Positions 19,571 through 29,215 of a stretch of DNA of 64,000 nt are shown piece by piece. This stretch comes from Cytobacillus depressus (lineage in GTDB: Bacteria > Bacillota > Bacilli > Bacillales > Cytobacillaceae). A model generated the notes under the pieces. The model worked only from the letters and a program-made list of their open reading frames with translations. It did no database searches and had not been told where the DNA came from. Made by a program: the position numbers and the translations under genes. The stretch's first letter is position 1, and each line of letters starts with the position of its first letter. The stretch covers positions 372,001 to 436,000 of the forward strand of contig NZ_WBOS01000001.1 in the NCBI RefSeq assembly GCF_008923245.1, given 5' to 3'.

Positions 19571-20230
19571 TTAAACTTCTATCCCTTTTTTCTTATAAGC
19601 AAGCTGCCTGTCAAAGCAGAATCGTAATAGTAATTGTCTTTCCAATGGAGTAATGTCGATGAATTGAATAGAAATAATAGATTTCGTTTTATTCAGCTCG
19701 ACAATTCGGACAACTTTACCTTTCAATTTTAAATAATGAGTTTCCCCATTTTGCATTGGGAGAACAAACCAGTTATGAATAATAATATTTTGTGCTAACC
19801 GCTTGCTTTTGTCACTTATAAGCGCTGCTCCCCCAGCACTAATATCATCTGTAACCGTTACGAAGGGCACAAACTCCCCATTAATAGGCCTTACAGCGAC
19901 ATCCACTGCTGTCTCGACGCGGACAAATTGCCGACGCTGAATTTTATCGAGTTGTTCATCACCTGGATAGGAAATGATAATCATCGGAATATTTGCTTTA
20001 ACTTTCCTTAGCACTTCACATTCAAATAAATAAACGGTACCATCACCAGTGACAAAAGTCCCCTTCAATAGTGTTCCATCTATAAGAAATACTGTTCTGT
20101 CTGTATTCAAATTGATTGGATAATCAATATATATATATTTGTTTCCCATTTCTACAACTTTACATTTGTATTTTTCAATCTTATTCGAATAACTGGGCTC
20201 TAAAAAAAGTACATCACCAATTTTTAACAT
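19571..20230 (-). CDS. motI: PilZ-domain c-di-GMP receptor MotI (YpfA), flagellar brake
   Basis: Binds cyclic di-GMP and disengages the flagellar stator in B. subtilis. N-terminal YcgR-like domain (about 1-95), then PilZ with QRRQFVRVE (the RxxxR loop, about 108) and DISAGGAALIS (about 141). Start set at MLKIGDVLF by comparison with the B. subtilis N-terminus; an ATG 8 codons upstream is possible and neither has a convincing ribosome site. Together with cheR it suggests that the organism is motile. Confidence 0.9.
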   Translation of the reverse strand: MLKIGDVLFLEPSYSNKIEKYKCKVVEMGNKYIYIDYPINLNTDRTVFLIDGTLLKGTFVTGDGTVYLFECEVLRKVKANIPMIIISYPGDEQLDKIQRRQFVRVETAVDVAVRPINGEFVPFVTVTDDISAGGAALISDKSKRLAQNIIIHNWFVLPMQNGETHYLKLKGKVVRIVELNKTKSIISIQFIDITPLERQLLLRFCFDRQLAYKKKGIEV

Positions 20231-20346
20231 GTTGACCACACTTTCACTATCCATTTCCTATAGAGGATATTATTGTCATTTTATTATGACATGGAAAATT
20301 AGTATTGTACATTAGATTTATTACAAAGGCTATGGTTTTACGTTTC

Positions 20347-20374
20347 TGTTGATTTCCGCTCTAAACAACAACCA
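20347..20374. repeat. Family A remnant, copy A2
   Basis: CTGTTGATTTCCGCT followed at once by AAACAACAACCAAA, a short decayed version of the fused A ends. Confidence 0.55.
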
Positions 20375-20397
20375 AATTTGCAATTTCAATACTTTAA

Positions 20398-20428
20398 AAA
20401 GAAAAGGAAAAGCCTTAGACTTTTCCTT
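20398..20428 (-). terminator. Intrinsic terminator of sleB-ypeB
   Basis: AAGGAAAAG and CTTTTCCTT pair around TCTAAGG; TTCTTTTT follows. The 5' arm overlaps the ypeB stop codon. Confidence 0.85.
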
Positions 20429-21779
20429 AAATCACATTTTCGTAAATGGGTTCTGCATTTTTTAGTTTTTCGACTTTTTCTTCATGTCCGTTGTCTACAT
20501 TAATAAAGATCCGGTACGTATCATTTTGAAGGGTACCAAGAAACTCATAGCAAACAACTTCTTGATTAAGATCATTATTAATAACAGCCAGTCTATTTTC
20601 CATAATTTTCAATTGCGGATTAATTTTTGAACGAGCATCTTCAAGTGTTATTTTTGGTTTTGAAATATTTCGTTTATAGTTGGCCTGCAAATAATCTCCC
20701 GCAGAAAAACCAACGATATTCCCATTATCTAAGGCAATCTTAACCTTTATAGAATCTGGGTATATTCTAACGTCACCTTGTTTCGAAACAAAATTAAAGA
20801 CCCCAATATTATTGTATTGCGCACTTTCAAACAAGTCTAATTCCTTAAAATCATTATCTTTCAAAAATTTTAGTGCTCTATTGCTCGCTTCATTTAAACT
20901 GAGATTCTGCTTGTTAATATCTCTTGATAAAATAAACCAAATTGGATATCCGCCTTTTTTTGTCACATCCATACTAGCTTCCTGTTTTGTTTTTGGATCT
21001 AATAGTGTAACGCTGTAAAAACCGTAAATGGATCCTTCCCCATTTTGCGTTACGTTTATTTGCACATTATTATTAAAACCGGAATATTTTCGAGCTATAT
21101 TTACTGCTTCTTTTTCCGAAATTTCTCTACCCTTTAAGCGTCTGAAATCTTGATCTTTCTCACGGTTACTAACATTTGTTGGACCAAGATTAGTCTCACC
21201 ATAGCCTTCTACTGTTTTTTCCACAGTTTTGAACCCATCAATAATCGTATTGTCCGCATTTTCTTTCCCTGTTGCCAGCGCCATTTCCACATCCATCCAA
21301 CGAAGATTATTTTTTAGGACTAAATGCTGGACCTTGCGTAATTCATTCTGTATGTCTGCAGAATTGGAATATAATTTTTTTAAATTTTCATATTCCTTGT
21401 CTGTTAGCGGTTCTTTATCTAGATCTCTTACCGCCGTCCGATAACTGAAATCTCCAATATTCGCAAGAAACTCTTCTGTTTTATTAAATGGCAATAATGT
21501 AAGCGGCAGCTGCCCAACATTCGTATGAGCTTCGGACGTAAGCCGCCAAACATCAGCGAGAGCAGGCGATAAAGATTTACGGGAATTCATCGCCAATGTC
21601 GTTCCAATTTTATCGTGCAGTAAATCTATTTGATACGCTAAACTATGGAAAGCATTCTGATAATTATTTTCCGCATTGATTAAGATTGCATTTTTTTCGC
21701 GATGTTCTTGATACCCCCAAAAAGCTGTTCCTGCTACACCTAATGTGAGTACAGTAATCAATATTCCTCTAATCAACAT
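20427..21779 (-). CDS. ypeB: Germination protein YpeB
   Basis: Inner-membrane-anchored spore protein needed to localise and stabilise SleB. One N-terminal membrane anchor (about 3-22), a long helical region, then three C-terminal PepSY-type repeats (for example EKEAVNIARKYSGF, SLNEASNRALKFL and TLEDARSKINPQL). 450 residues, as in B. subtilis. It starts 11 bp after sleB, so they form one operon, presumably forespore-expressed. Confidence 0.94.
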   Translation of the reverse strand: MLIRGILITVLTLGVAGTAFWGYQEHREKNAILINAENNYQNAFHSLAYQIDLLHDKIGTTLAMNSRKSLSPALADVWRLTSEAHTNVGQLPLTLLPFNKTEEFLANIGDFSYRTAVRDLDKEPLTDKEYENLKKLYSNSADIQNELRKVQHLVLKNNLRWMDVEMALATGKENADNTIIDGFKTVEKTVEGYGETNLGPTNVSNREKDQDFRRLKGREISEKEAVNIARKYSGFNNNVQINVTQNGEGSIYGFYSVTLLDPKTKQEASMDVTKKGGYPIWFILSRDINKQNLSLNEASNRALKFLKDNDFKELDLFESAQYNNIGVFNFVSKQGDVRIYPDSIKVKIALDNGNIVGFSAGDYLQANYKRNISKPKITLEDARSKINPQLKIMENRLAVINNDLNQEVVCYEFLGTLQNDTYRIFINVDNGHEEKVEKLKNAEPIYENVI

Positions 21780-21790
21780 TCCTCACCTCT

Positions 21791-22633
21791 TTATTTACAA
21801 AAAATATGTTTCCCGATTCGCTTAATTTGTGGGCGTGACCAAATCCAGGCACTTGTTGCCGTATCTGGATTAAAGTAGTATATGGCGCTTCCAGTTGGAT
21901 CCCAGCCATTTATAGCATCAATTACTGCCTCTTTCGCACGTTCATTGGGAGTAAGCCAAATTTGTCCGTCTGCCACTGCAGTAAACGCTCCGGGTTCAAA
22001 AATAACGCCTGAAACTGTGTTTGGGAAGGATGCACTTTTTACACGGTTTAATATAACAGCCGCAACTGCCACTTGCCCTGTATAAGGCTCACCTCTTGCC
22101 TCACCGTACACAGCATTAGCCATTAACTGAATATCGTTCTGCGAAAACCCGTTAGGCATATTAGTCGCTGTTGGTTTTTGCTTAGTTTGCTTAGCGGTTT
22201 TAGCAGGTGAAGGAGCAGGAGCCTTCTTAGTTGCCTTTATTTGTGACTTAGGGCTTACTCCGCCATAATAAGTAAATTTATTTCCTTTAGCAATTTGCCC
22301 TTTTACAAATTGCTGATTATATTTGGAAGCCTTAACTAGTTTATTTTTCGTAGTCGCTCCTGCTAGACCATCAATATCCAAGCCAAATTCATATTGAAAA
22401 TTTCTTAAAGCCCAATATGTTCCCCATCCAAATACCCCATCAATTTTCCCATTGTAAAAACCAAGATATTGCAGCCTTGCCTGCAGTTCAATGACGTCAT
22501 CTCCAACTGCGCCTTGCTGAACAACTTGATTAGTAAATGCTGTCGCCCTTTGCTCATTTCCGCTCATCGGAACGACAATCATACAAAGAGAGATAATAAG
22601 AATTACTTTAGTAAACAACAATGTCTTTTTCAT
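21791..22633 (-). CDS. sleB: Spore cortex-lytic enzyme SleB
   Basis: Lytic transglycosylase that breaks cortex peptidoglycan at germination. Signal peptide (about 1-32, ending ATA), a peptidoglycan-binding domain (GDDVIELQARLQYLGFYNG, about 44-62), a Lys/Pro/Thr-rich linker, then a hydrolase-2 domain with the catalytic Glu in NAVYGEARGEPYTGQ and C-terminal YFNPDTATSAWIWSRP. 280 residues. GGAGG precedes the ATG. Operon with ypeB. Confidence 0.96.
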   Translation of the reverse strand: MKKTLLFTKVILIISLCMIVVPMSGNEQRATAFTNQVVQQGAVGDDVIELQARLQYLGFYNGKIDGVFGWGTYWALRNFQYEFGLDIDGLAGATTKNKLVKASKYNQQFVKGQIAKGNKFTYYGGVSPKSQIKATKKAPAPSPAKTAKQTKQKPTATNMPNGFSQNDIQLMANAVYGEARGEPYTGQVAVAAVILNRVKSASFPNTVSGVIFEPGAFTAVADGQIWLTPNERAKEAVIDAINGWDPTGSAIYYFNPDTATSAWIWSRPQIKRIGKHIFCK

Positions 22634-22675
22634 GGATAGTAACCTCCAAAGTAAATCTTGATAACATTATCTCTA

Positions 22676-22702
22676 TATTTTGTAGTAGCTGGTTTTTTAT
22701 GC
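22676..22702 (-). promoter_or_regulatory. Possible sigma-G promoter of sleB-ypeB
   Basis: Minus strand GCATA, 15 nt, CAAAATA; the -10 differs from the sigma-G consensus CATNMTA at one base. Forespore expression of sleB is known in the family. The spacing is a little short. Confidence 0.4.
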
Positions 22703-22713
22703 AAAAGAATTCG

Positions 22714-23010
22714 AAAAGCGCAAGCGACTTCGGAACAATCAAACAACAGATTGTTCCTGCGATGATTATTCAAAGAAGCTTTCCTTAGTGCTCAGCCCCA
22801 GGCATAGCATAAAACAAGCCGGCAGGAAGGTTGTACTTTAACCTTCTTGTCGGCTTGGCTTATGACCTCAAGGTAGACAAAAAACGCGTCGTCCTCCCAA
22901 AAGCTTCTCTTTTGATCGTGCGTTGATTAGGCTTCCGAAGCCTTCCTTGTCCTGTCGCATTGTCGACACTAGTACGTCCTGTACATTGGGGCTAGGCGCT
23001 GGAGCTAGAC
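22714..23010 (+). repeat. Family C repeat, copy C7 (longest composite)
   Basis: AAAAGCGCAAGCGACTTC to GGCGCTGGAGCTAGAC. Two insertions: a GGAACAATC/GATTGTTCC hairpin with TGCGATGATTATTC near the left end, and the nested module at 22896-22948 between GTCCT copies in the right arm. A further GTACGTCCTGTAC hairpin follows. It fills most of the 412-bp gap. Confidence 0.85.
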
Positions 23011-23011
23011 A

Positions 23012-23043
23012 ATAAAAAAACTCTCCATTAATATGAAGAGTTC
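23012..23043 (-). terminator. Intrinsic terminator of prsW
   Basis: AACTCTTCAT and the AATGGAGAGTT arm pair on the minus strand, followed by TTTTTT. Confidence 0.78.
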
Positions 23044-23045
23044 CA

Positions 23046-23717
23046 TTAGTAGAATAGCTGACTTTCTATATGTCTTGCACTCAACTCCCGTGCTTTCTTT
23101 ACTTTTCTCAACCCTAGCCACCAAAGGAAAATCATGAACGGGAACATGAGCAACAGCCAATTTTCCTGGGTGATAAGAATGAAATCGTAAGTTCCGTGAA
23201 GAATGACTGGAAAAGCGAAAGAAAGTCCAAGCCATTTCCATTTTGCAGTTGATGAAAATTTCCCTTTTCCTATATAATAGCCCATAATGACACCAAATAA
23301 AGCATGGCTAGAAACGGGTAGAAGAGCACGACCGACAGCATGCTCCAAACCATAAGATATGAGATAGAATATATTTTCCAATGAAGCAAAACCTAATGAA
23401 ACAGATGCCCCATATACGATTCCATCATATGGTTCATCAAAATCTACATGCTGATAAACAGCATAAAAAAGAATAAACCATTTAATAAATTCTTCTAACA
23501 TTCCAGCTGAAAGGAAGGCATTAAAAAAGCTCGATTCAAATTGGTACTCCGTTTTTAGGACATGCTGAATAAACGCTATTGGGAAAACAAGCAGCGCACC
23601 AAATAAAAAAGTCTTAAATACAGTAAAGACTGGTTCTGTTTCATATTGATCTTTTAAATAAAAATAGCTTAATAACGCTAGTCCAGGGGCAATACCCGCA
23701 GATAATATACCAATCAT
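23046..23717 (-). CDS. prsW: Intramembrane protease PrsW
   Basis: Performs site-1 cleavage of the anti-sigma factor RsiW in the sigma-W envelope-stress cascade. 223 residues, about eight transmembrane helices. The catalytic glutamates are in [10 protein letters not shown] (about residue 72), and [17 protein letters not shown] supplies the conserved His. Located next to sleB as in B. subtilis. RsiW itself is not in the window. Confidence 0.94.
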   Translation of the reverse strand: MIGILSAGIAPGLALLSYFYLKDQYETEPVFTVFKTFLFGALLVFPIAFIQHVLKTEYQFESSFFNAFLSAGMLEEFIKWFILFYAVYQHVDFDEPYDGIVYGASVSLGFASLENIFYLISYGLEHAVGRALLPVSSHALFGVIMGYYIGKGKFSSTAKWKWLGLSFAFPVILHGTYDFILITQENWLLLMFPFMIFLWWLGLRKVKKARELSARHIESQLFY

Positions 23718-23974
23718 GTACTGTCCTCATTTCTGTTTTATTTTGGCACATTTCCCAAAAGCATTTTTTTTAATATGCTGTTAAACATTGTTCTTTAACA
23801 AGATAGTTGTAAAACGAAACCATCTATATCGTAACATGATGTAAGAAGAATGGAAATGCATTTTCGATATTCGGATGAACAATTAAGTAAAAATGCTAAA
23901 ATAGTAAACTTATCTTCAATTATACACTTTTTACACTATAAAAGATAAAAAACTTACTGGGAGGAGAATGATTT

Positions 23975-24952
23975 ATGCAAAAGAAAAAAATTCTTGTTGT
24001 TCATACTGGAGGAACGATTTCAATGAGCGAGGACGCTTCGACAGGCGCGGTTAAGCCATCGGAAAATAATCCAATGACAGAGAAGACGAAAGAATTATAT
24101 TCACTTGCGGATATTATTATTGAAGAACCATTCCACTTGCCGTCCCCACATATAACGCCGGTTGAAATGCTAAAGCTAAAGGAGTTAATCCAGAACCATT
24201 TAGAAAAGGGCGAAATTGCAGGTGTTGTTATAACACATGGAACAGATACATTAGAAGAAACAGCTTATTTCCTGCACTTGACCGTTCAGACAAGTCTTCC
24301 AATTGTCGTTACAGGTGCAATGAGGTCTAGCAACGAAATTGGGGCAGATGGCCTCTATAATTTAATTTCATCAATCAGAGTTGCTTTATGTGAGGATGCA
24401 AGAAATAAAGGAGTTCTTGTTGTCTTAAATGATGAAATACATACTGCAGAAAATGTGACAAAAACACATACTAGCAATGTTTCCACTTTCCAAAGTCCTC
24501 AATATGGACCGATTGGGATCGTGACAAAGAGAGGGGTTTTTTTCCACCACCTTCCAACAAGTCATGAATATTATAATATTCATGATGTATCTATCCGAGT
24601 AGCATTAATAAAAGCCCATGCTGGGATGGATTCTACTCTTCTTTTTGCCATTAGAGATCTTGGCTTTCAAGGAGTAGTCATAGAGGCTTTAGGACAAGGT
24701 AATATACCGCCTGCAACAGTAGAAGGAATTAAAGCATTAATAGAAAATAATATTGCTGTTGTTATCGTGTCTAGATGCTTTAATGGAATCGCCCAAGATA
24801 TATATAGCTATGACGGCGGAGGAAAACAATTAAAAGATTTAGGGGTAATTTTCTCCAATGGGTTAAACGGGCAAAAAGCCCGTATAAAACTGCTTGTCGG
24901 CTTAACGATCACACAAAGCCGTAAAGAAATTGAAGAGATGTTCATGGTTTAA
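23975..24952 (+). CDS. ansA: L-asparaginase, type I
   Basis: Hydrolyses asparagine to aspartate and ammonia. 325 residues. Both catalytic threonine motifs are visible: HTGGTIS at about 10-16 and THGTDTLEET near 89. No signal peptide, so it is cytoplasmic. GGGAGGAGAATGATTT precedes the ATG. It is one of the few plus-strand genes and sits between prsW and ypdA; it has its own terminator. The symbol is by family; which Bacillus asparaginase it is orthologous to was not resolved. Confidence 0.92.
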   Translation: MQKKKILVVHTGGTISMSEDASTGAVKPSENNPMTEKTKELYSLADIIIEEPFHLPSPHITPVEMLKLKELIQNHLEKGEIAGVVITHGTDTLEETAYFLHLTVQTSLPIVVTGAMRSSNEIGADGLYNLISSIRVALCEDARNKGVLVVLNDEIHTAENVTKTHTSNVSTFQSPQYGPIGIVTKRGVFFHHLPTSHEYYNIHDVSIRVALIKAHAGMDSTLLFAIRDLGFQGVVIEALGQGNIPPATVEGIKALIENNIAVVIVSRCFNGIAQDIYSYDGGGKQLKDLGVIFSNGLNGQKARIKLLVGLTITQSRKEIEEMFMV

Positions 24953-24976
24953 AAGTGTAGTTCTAGAAGTTATATA

Positions 24977-25006
24977 GAGAAATCGGCAAAATTGCCGATT
25001 TCTTTA
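24977..25006. terminator. Terminator between ansA and ypdA
   Basis: GAAATCGGC and GCCGATTTC pair around AAAATT; TTTATT follows on the plus strand. Confidence 0.85.
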
Positions 25007-25014
25007 TTCATTCT

Positions 25015-25977
25015 TTATGCCTTATTTGAAATGGCTTTAGCAATTAATTCTCCATGAAATCTTCCATTTTCAATAAATATTTCATTTGCATTATTCCCTG
25101 CCGCAATCACGCCAGCAATGAAGATCCCTTCCACATTTGTTTCCATTGTTTCGCTATTTAAAATAGGTCTTCCTGATTCAGCGTCAATATTCACACCCAT
25201 TTCTTGCAGAAAACGATGATCAGGATGATAACCCGTCATGGCAAAAACAAAATCATTTTTTATTTCAAATCGATCTTCATTTACTTTATAAATGACTTTA
25301 TCTTCAAGAATCTTTTCGATATGCGCATTGAATTCCATCTTAATGACACCATTGCGGACTAATGAATCAAATTCAGGCAATATCCAGGGCTTAATACTTG
25401 GTGAGTATTCATTTCCTCTATATATTACCGTTACTTTTGCACCAGCCTTAACTAATTCTATAGCAGCATCTACACTTGAATTTTTGCCGCCAACAACAAC
25501 AACATCTTTTTGAAAATACGGATGGGCTTCTTTAAAATAATGAAAAACTTTAGGCAAGTCCTCACCTAGAACGCCCATATAATTCGGATTATCATAATAT
25601 CCTGTCGCAATAATAACACGACCTGTCTCGTACTGATCTTTATCTGTAAAGACAATAAAGCCTTTTTCTTGCTTTGACACTTTCAATACCTTTTCATAAG
25701 CATGTATATTAATATTTTTTCGTTTTACGACTTCTCGGTAATAAGATAATGCCTCATTTCTTCTCGGTTTATATTCAACAGTAATAAATGGCACTCCGCC
25801 AATCTCCAGTTTTTCACTCGTGCTGAAAAAGGTTTGGTGTGTTGGATATTTATAAATGGCATTAACAATATTTCCTTTTTCAATGACTAGCGGTTTTAAT
25901 CCTATTTCCTGGAGTGAAATGGCAGCAGCCAATCCGCAAGGACCTCCCCCGACAATTATCGCATCTATGTTATTCAT
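25015..25977 (-). CDS. ypdA: Bacillithiol disulfide reductase YpdA
   Basis: Flavoprotein that reduces oxidised bacillithiol with NADPH. FAD motif IIVGGGPCGLAAAISL at residues 7-22 and NADPH motif VVGGKNSSVDAAIEL near 162; the PCGLA cysteine is the one discussed for the YpdA mechanism. 320 residues. Order prsW, (ansA), ypdA, gudB is conserved apart from the added asparaginase. Confidence 0.92.
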   Translation of the reverse strand: MNNIDAIIVGGGPCGLAAAISLQEIGLKPLVIEKGNIVNAIYKYPTHQTFFSTSEKLEIGGVPFITVEYKPRRNEALSYYREVVKRKNINIHAYEKVLKVSKQEKGFIVFTDKDQYETGRVIIATGYYDNPNYMGVLGEDLPKVFHYFKEAHPYFQKDVVVVGGKNSSVDAAIELVKAGAKVTVIYRGNEYSPSIKPWILPEFDSLVRNGVIKMEFNAHIEKILEDKVIYKVNEDRFEIKNDFVFAMTGYHPDHRFLQEMGVNIDAESGRPILNSETMETNVEGIFIAGVIAAGNNANEIFIENGRFHGELIAKAISNKA

Positions 25978-26020
25978 TTATTTAGTACTCCCTTCAAATA
26001 AGTCACACTTTCGAATTTTG

Positions 26021-26089
26021 CCCGTTGATTTCCGCTGCGGGCACTTGCTTTCCGCGGGAGTCAAGTGCCCTCCGCTCCAATCAACTCAG
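26021..26089. repeat. Family A repeat, copy A3 (short form)
   Basis: CCCGTTGATTTCCGCTGCGG to CCGCTCCAATCAACTCAG, with only GGGCACTTGCTTTCCGCGGG and AGTCAAGTGCCC between. GGCACTTG and CAAGTGCC pair. An AT-rich tail up to AAAACATCC is shared with A4. Confidence 0.85.
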
Positions 26090-26145
26090 ATATATAAATT
26101 AAAATCACACTATTAATGTAACAAACTTTTCGAAAACATCCTGAC

Positions 26146-26183
26146 AAAAAAATCTCCCACCAAATATGATAGGAGATTTTTGA
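26146..26183 (-). terminator. Intrinsic terminator of the glutamate dehydrogenase gene
   Basis: AAATCTCC and GGAGATTTTTTT form the stem and T run on the minus strand. Confidence 0.82.
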
Positions 26184-26203
26184 AAAACATTCAAATATTG
26201 AAC

Positions 26204-27478
26204 TTAAACCCAGCCGCGGAATCTTGATGCTTCAGCCATTTTGCGAACACCGACCATATAAGCAGCAAGACGCATGTCTACTCGGCGAGATTGTGCAGTT
26301 TCATAAATATTTTCAAAAGATTGTACTAAAATCTTTTCAAGCTTTTCTTCAATTTCTTCTTCAGACCAGTAATAGCCTTGGTTGTTTTGAACCCATTCGA
26401 AGTAAGAAACAGTTACACCACCTGCAGATGCTAATACATCTGGAACAAGGAGGATTCCACGCTCAGTTAAAATTTGCGTAGCTTCTAAAGTAGTTGGCCC
26501 ATTTGCTGCTTCAACTACGATTTTTGCTCTAATATTATAGGCGTTCTCATCTGTAATTTGATTTTCAATCGCTGCTGGAACTAAAATATCACAATCTAAT
26601 TCCAATAGCTCTTTATTCGTAATTGTATCGTTAAATAAATTCGTTACCGTACCAAAGCTATCGCGGCGATCTAGTAAGTAATCAATATCAAGTCCATCCG
26701 GATCATGTAATGCACCATAAGCATCAGAAATACCAATTACTTTCGCACCAGCATCATGAAGGAATTTTGATAAAAAGCTTCCTGCATTACCAAAGCCTTG
26801 AACAACTACACGTGCACCTTCTAACTCAATGCCGCGTTTCTTAGCTGCTTCTCTAATACAGATCGTTACCCCTTTAGCTGTTGCTGTTTCACGGCCATGG
26901 GAACCGCCTAAAACTAATGGTTTTCCTGTAATAAATCCAGGCGAGTTAAATTCATCTATTCTGCTATATTCATCCATCATCCAAGCCATAATTTGTGAGT
27001 TCGTAAATACGTCTGGAGCTGGAATATCTTTAGTTGGTCCAACAATTTGGCTTATTGCTCGTACATATCCACGGCTTAGTGCTTCTAATTCACGGAAGGA
27101 CATATTGCGCGGGTCACAAATAATTCCGCCTTTCCCTCCGCCATATGGAAGATCTACAATACCACATTTTAGGCTCATCCAAATAGAAAGTGCTTTTACT
27201 TCTTTTTCAGTCACACTTGGATGGAAACGAATTCCACCTTTTGTAGGCCCAACTGCATCATTATGCTGCGCCCGGTAGCCAGTAAAGACTTTCACTGTTC
27301 CATCATCCATCCGGACAGGAATATTAACTGTCATCATTCTAAGAGGCTCTTTTAAAAGCTCGTACACCTCATCAGAATAACCTAACTTTTCCAAAGCCTT
27401 ATGAATAACTGTTTGCGTTGACTTTAGCACATCAAGCTTGTCTTCCTTAGTTGTATCAGTACCATTATGGGCTACCAT
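26204..27478 (-). CDS. gudB: NAD-specific glutamate dehydrogenase
   Basis: Oxidatively deaminates glutamate to 2-oxoglutarate. 424 residues. Active-site block KCGIVDLPYGGGKGGI with the catalytic Lys (about 110-125), then VVQGFGNAGSFLSKFL as the NAD motif near 232. The TEKEVKALSIWMSLK segment is uninterrupted, so it lacks the in-frame duplication that inactivates gudB in laboratory B. subtilis. Position next to ypdA and mecB supports gudB rather than rocG. AGGAGG precedes the ATG. Confidence 0.95.
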   Translation of the reverse strand: MVAHNGTDTTKEDKLDVLKSTQTVIHKALEKLGYSDEVYELLKEPLRMMTVNIPVRMDDGTVKVFTGYRAQHNDAVGPTKGGIRFHPSVTEKEVKALSIWMSLKCGIVDLPYGGGKGGIICDPRNMSFRELEALSRGYVRAISQIVGPTKDIPAPDVFTNSQIMAWMMDEYSRIDEFNSPGFITGKPLVLGGSHGRETATAKGVTICIREAAKKRGIELEGARVVVQGFGNAGSFLSKFLHDAGAKVIGISDAYGALHDPDGLDIDYLLDRRDSFGTVTNLFNDTITNKELLELDCDILVPAAIENQITDENAYNIRAKIVVEAANGPTTLEATQILTERGILLVPDVLASAGGVTVSYFEWVQNNQGYYWSEEEIEEKLEKILVQSFENIYETAQSRRVDMRLAAYMVGVRKMAEASRFRGWV

Positions 27479-27656
27479 TAGTAAACCTCCTAGAAATCAC
27501 TATCATTTGTTGTCCGCTTCCATGCAATAGTATACACCTTTGATTTTTTTATGCAAGATAGAAAGAAATTATTTTTCGCATTTTTTGATAATTTTATGTA
27601 ACCGCCATCATCTTTAACACTTAAAGGAAATATCTGCTAAACTTCGGCAAGAATTT

Positions 27657-27695
27657 ATTAGAAATCAGGGAAAAAAATCGTCCCCTGATTTCTGG
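27657..27695 (-). terminator. Probable terminator of mecB
   Basis: AGAAATCAGGG and CCCTGATTTCT form an 11-bp stem 5 nt after the mecB stop. The following T tract is poor on the minus strand. Confidence 0.5.
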
Positions 27696-27700
27696 TTAAC

Positions 27701-28279
27701 TTACCTAAAAAAATGATTTAGCTTTTCAACAGCATGATCTTTAATGATTTCTTTTCCGTATTCCTCCAGCATATGAATGCTTAGTAAAGACGGATTACCA
27801 TATTCAGCTAATAAAGCAATCAGTTTATTTACATCGTCAGCATTTTGATTATAGAGGTGAAAATAATAACTTTCTTTGTAAGCATACAGGCTTGAATTTG
27901 TTATGTTTAAATATTTTAGACGTTTTGCAAGCTGAATGACGACCTCGAAATCCTTTATTTCAAATAATATTTCCTCGCTTCCATCCATCAAAAGCTGCAT
28001 TTCGATAAATCCGTCTTGGAGCAGATCTTCCTCGCCCTGCTCCTCCATCGTCACAATCATAATCATCCCTTGTGCCTGCATCGAAAAGATTTCCACAGCA
28101 ACAGAACCGTGAATTTCTACGCCAAACTCCTCACTTGCCTCTTCCAGCATGTCATGAAAAAGCTGATGCCACTTCAAAGAGTCCTTCCAAATATCATCTT
28201 TTGTTAAGCCTCTTTCTGTTAAATCATCTTGAGTAAGAAAAATTTTTATTTTATTATAATTTAAACGTTCTAAGCGCAT
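27701..28279 (-). CDS. mecB: Adaptor protein MecB (YpbH), MecA paralogue
   Basis: Delivers substrates to ClpC. N-terminal substrate-recognition part MRLERLNYNKIKIFLTQDDLTERGL, an acidic middle and a C-terminal ClpC-binding domain with DFEVVIQLAKRLKYLNITNSSLY and YYFHLYN. 192 residues, close to B. subtilis YpbH (194). Being next to gudB and ypbG distinguishes it from mecA. Confidence 0.9.
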   Translation of the reverse strand: MRLERLNYNKIKIFLTQDDLTERGLTKDDIWKDSLKWHQLFHDMLEEASEEFGVEIHGSVAVEIFSMQAQGMIMIVTMEEQGEEDLLQDGFIEMQLLMDGSEEILFEIKDFEVVIQLAKRLKYLNITNSSLYAYKESYYFHLYNQNADDVNKLIALLAEYGNPSLLSIHMLEEYGKEIIKDHAVEKLNHFFR

Positions 28280-28418
28280 ATTAATGCCCCCTGCCGTGAA
28301 CCAACTCTTTTATTTAGTGTATGTTAGAAACAAAGGATGGTGAGTCGTCTAATTGATATATACGATGCGCTTATGTTTCCTACATAAAATTGATTGAATC
28401 CGAAGAGATGTCTCTCCT

Positions 28419-29192
28419 CTAGTTTCCTTTTTTTAATGTAATGATATGTGTTTCGGCTTTTGCCCCTAATCTTAATGGCAAAGCAGTTGTCCCATAACCA
28501 TTGCTTATTAATAATGTCGTTTCCTTCCCCTTTTTTATACTTCCTTTTTCATAAGGACTGTAGCCCAAAATATGTATTTGTCCGCCATGTGTATGCCCGC
28601 TTAACACTAAGCGAATCCGGTGTTCTGTTTTTATCTTTTTTATAATTTCGGGACTATGACTTACTAACACCCGAAAGCCAGCCTCTCCGGCATCCTGTAA
28701 AGCCAAATCGATTCGATCCCGCTTTCTACTTACATCGTCAACACCTAATAAAATAAGCTGATCGCCTGCAGTCGATTCAAAAGAAACTGCTGTATTATCT
28801 AGGACCTTCACTCCACAGTCTAAAAATAATGCATCTAATTCACGGAAGTTAACTTCGTAATCATTATTTCCCCATACAAAATAAACAGGTCCGAGAGCTT
28901 TTAATTTTAGGAGATTTTCCTTTACTCTTTCAAAGGAAACTCCTTTTTCAACTAAATCGCCGCCGATAATGACAATATCCGGTTTTGAATTTCGCGCCTC
29001 ATTGATAATTTTCTCCGAGATGGTTCTTTTATGAATATCAGAAATAAAAAATATTTTCACCTCGCCTAAGCTTTCTGGAAAATCGGTAAAGGTAAGATTA
29101 TTTTGAATGACTCGGTCGGCAAATGCCTCTTTATACATATAAGCAATAAGCCCAACCCCCGTTAATAAAATGATAAATATCGCAAAAATCAT
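28419..29192 (-). CDS. ypbG: YpbG-like metallophosphoesterase
   Basis: Calcineurin-like phosphoesterase fold with an N-terminal membrane anchor (about 2-19). Metal-ligand motifs in order: FISDIHKR (about 50), IIGGDLVEKG (about 76), WGNNDYE (about 107), VSHSPE and LSGHTHGGQIH (about 198-208). 257 residues. Substrate unknown. AGGAG lies 5 nt before the ATG. It starts 24 bp after the preceding small gene. Confidence 0.9.
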   Translation of the reverse strand: MIFAIFIILLTGVGLIAYMYKEAFADRVIQNNLTFTDFPESLGEVKIFFISDIHKRTISEKIINEARNSKPDIVIIGGDLVEKGVSFERVKENLLKLKALGPVYFVWGNNDYEVNFRELDALFLDCGVKVLDNTAVSFESTAGDQLILLGVDDVSRKRDRIDLALQDAGEAGFRVLVSHSPEIIKKIKTEHRIRLVLSGHTHGGQIHILGYSPYEKGSIKKGKETTLLISNGYGTTALPLRLGAKAETHIITLKKGN

Positions 29193-29215
29193 GTCTCCTG
29201 CCCCACAATCTTTTT

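Noticed and set aside
26204..27478. Possible cryptic glutamate dehydrogenase as in laboratory B. subtilis gudB
   Set aside because: The EVKALSIWM region has no in-frame duplication and the enzyme motifs are intact.
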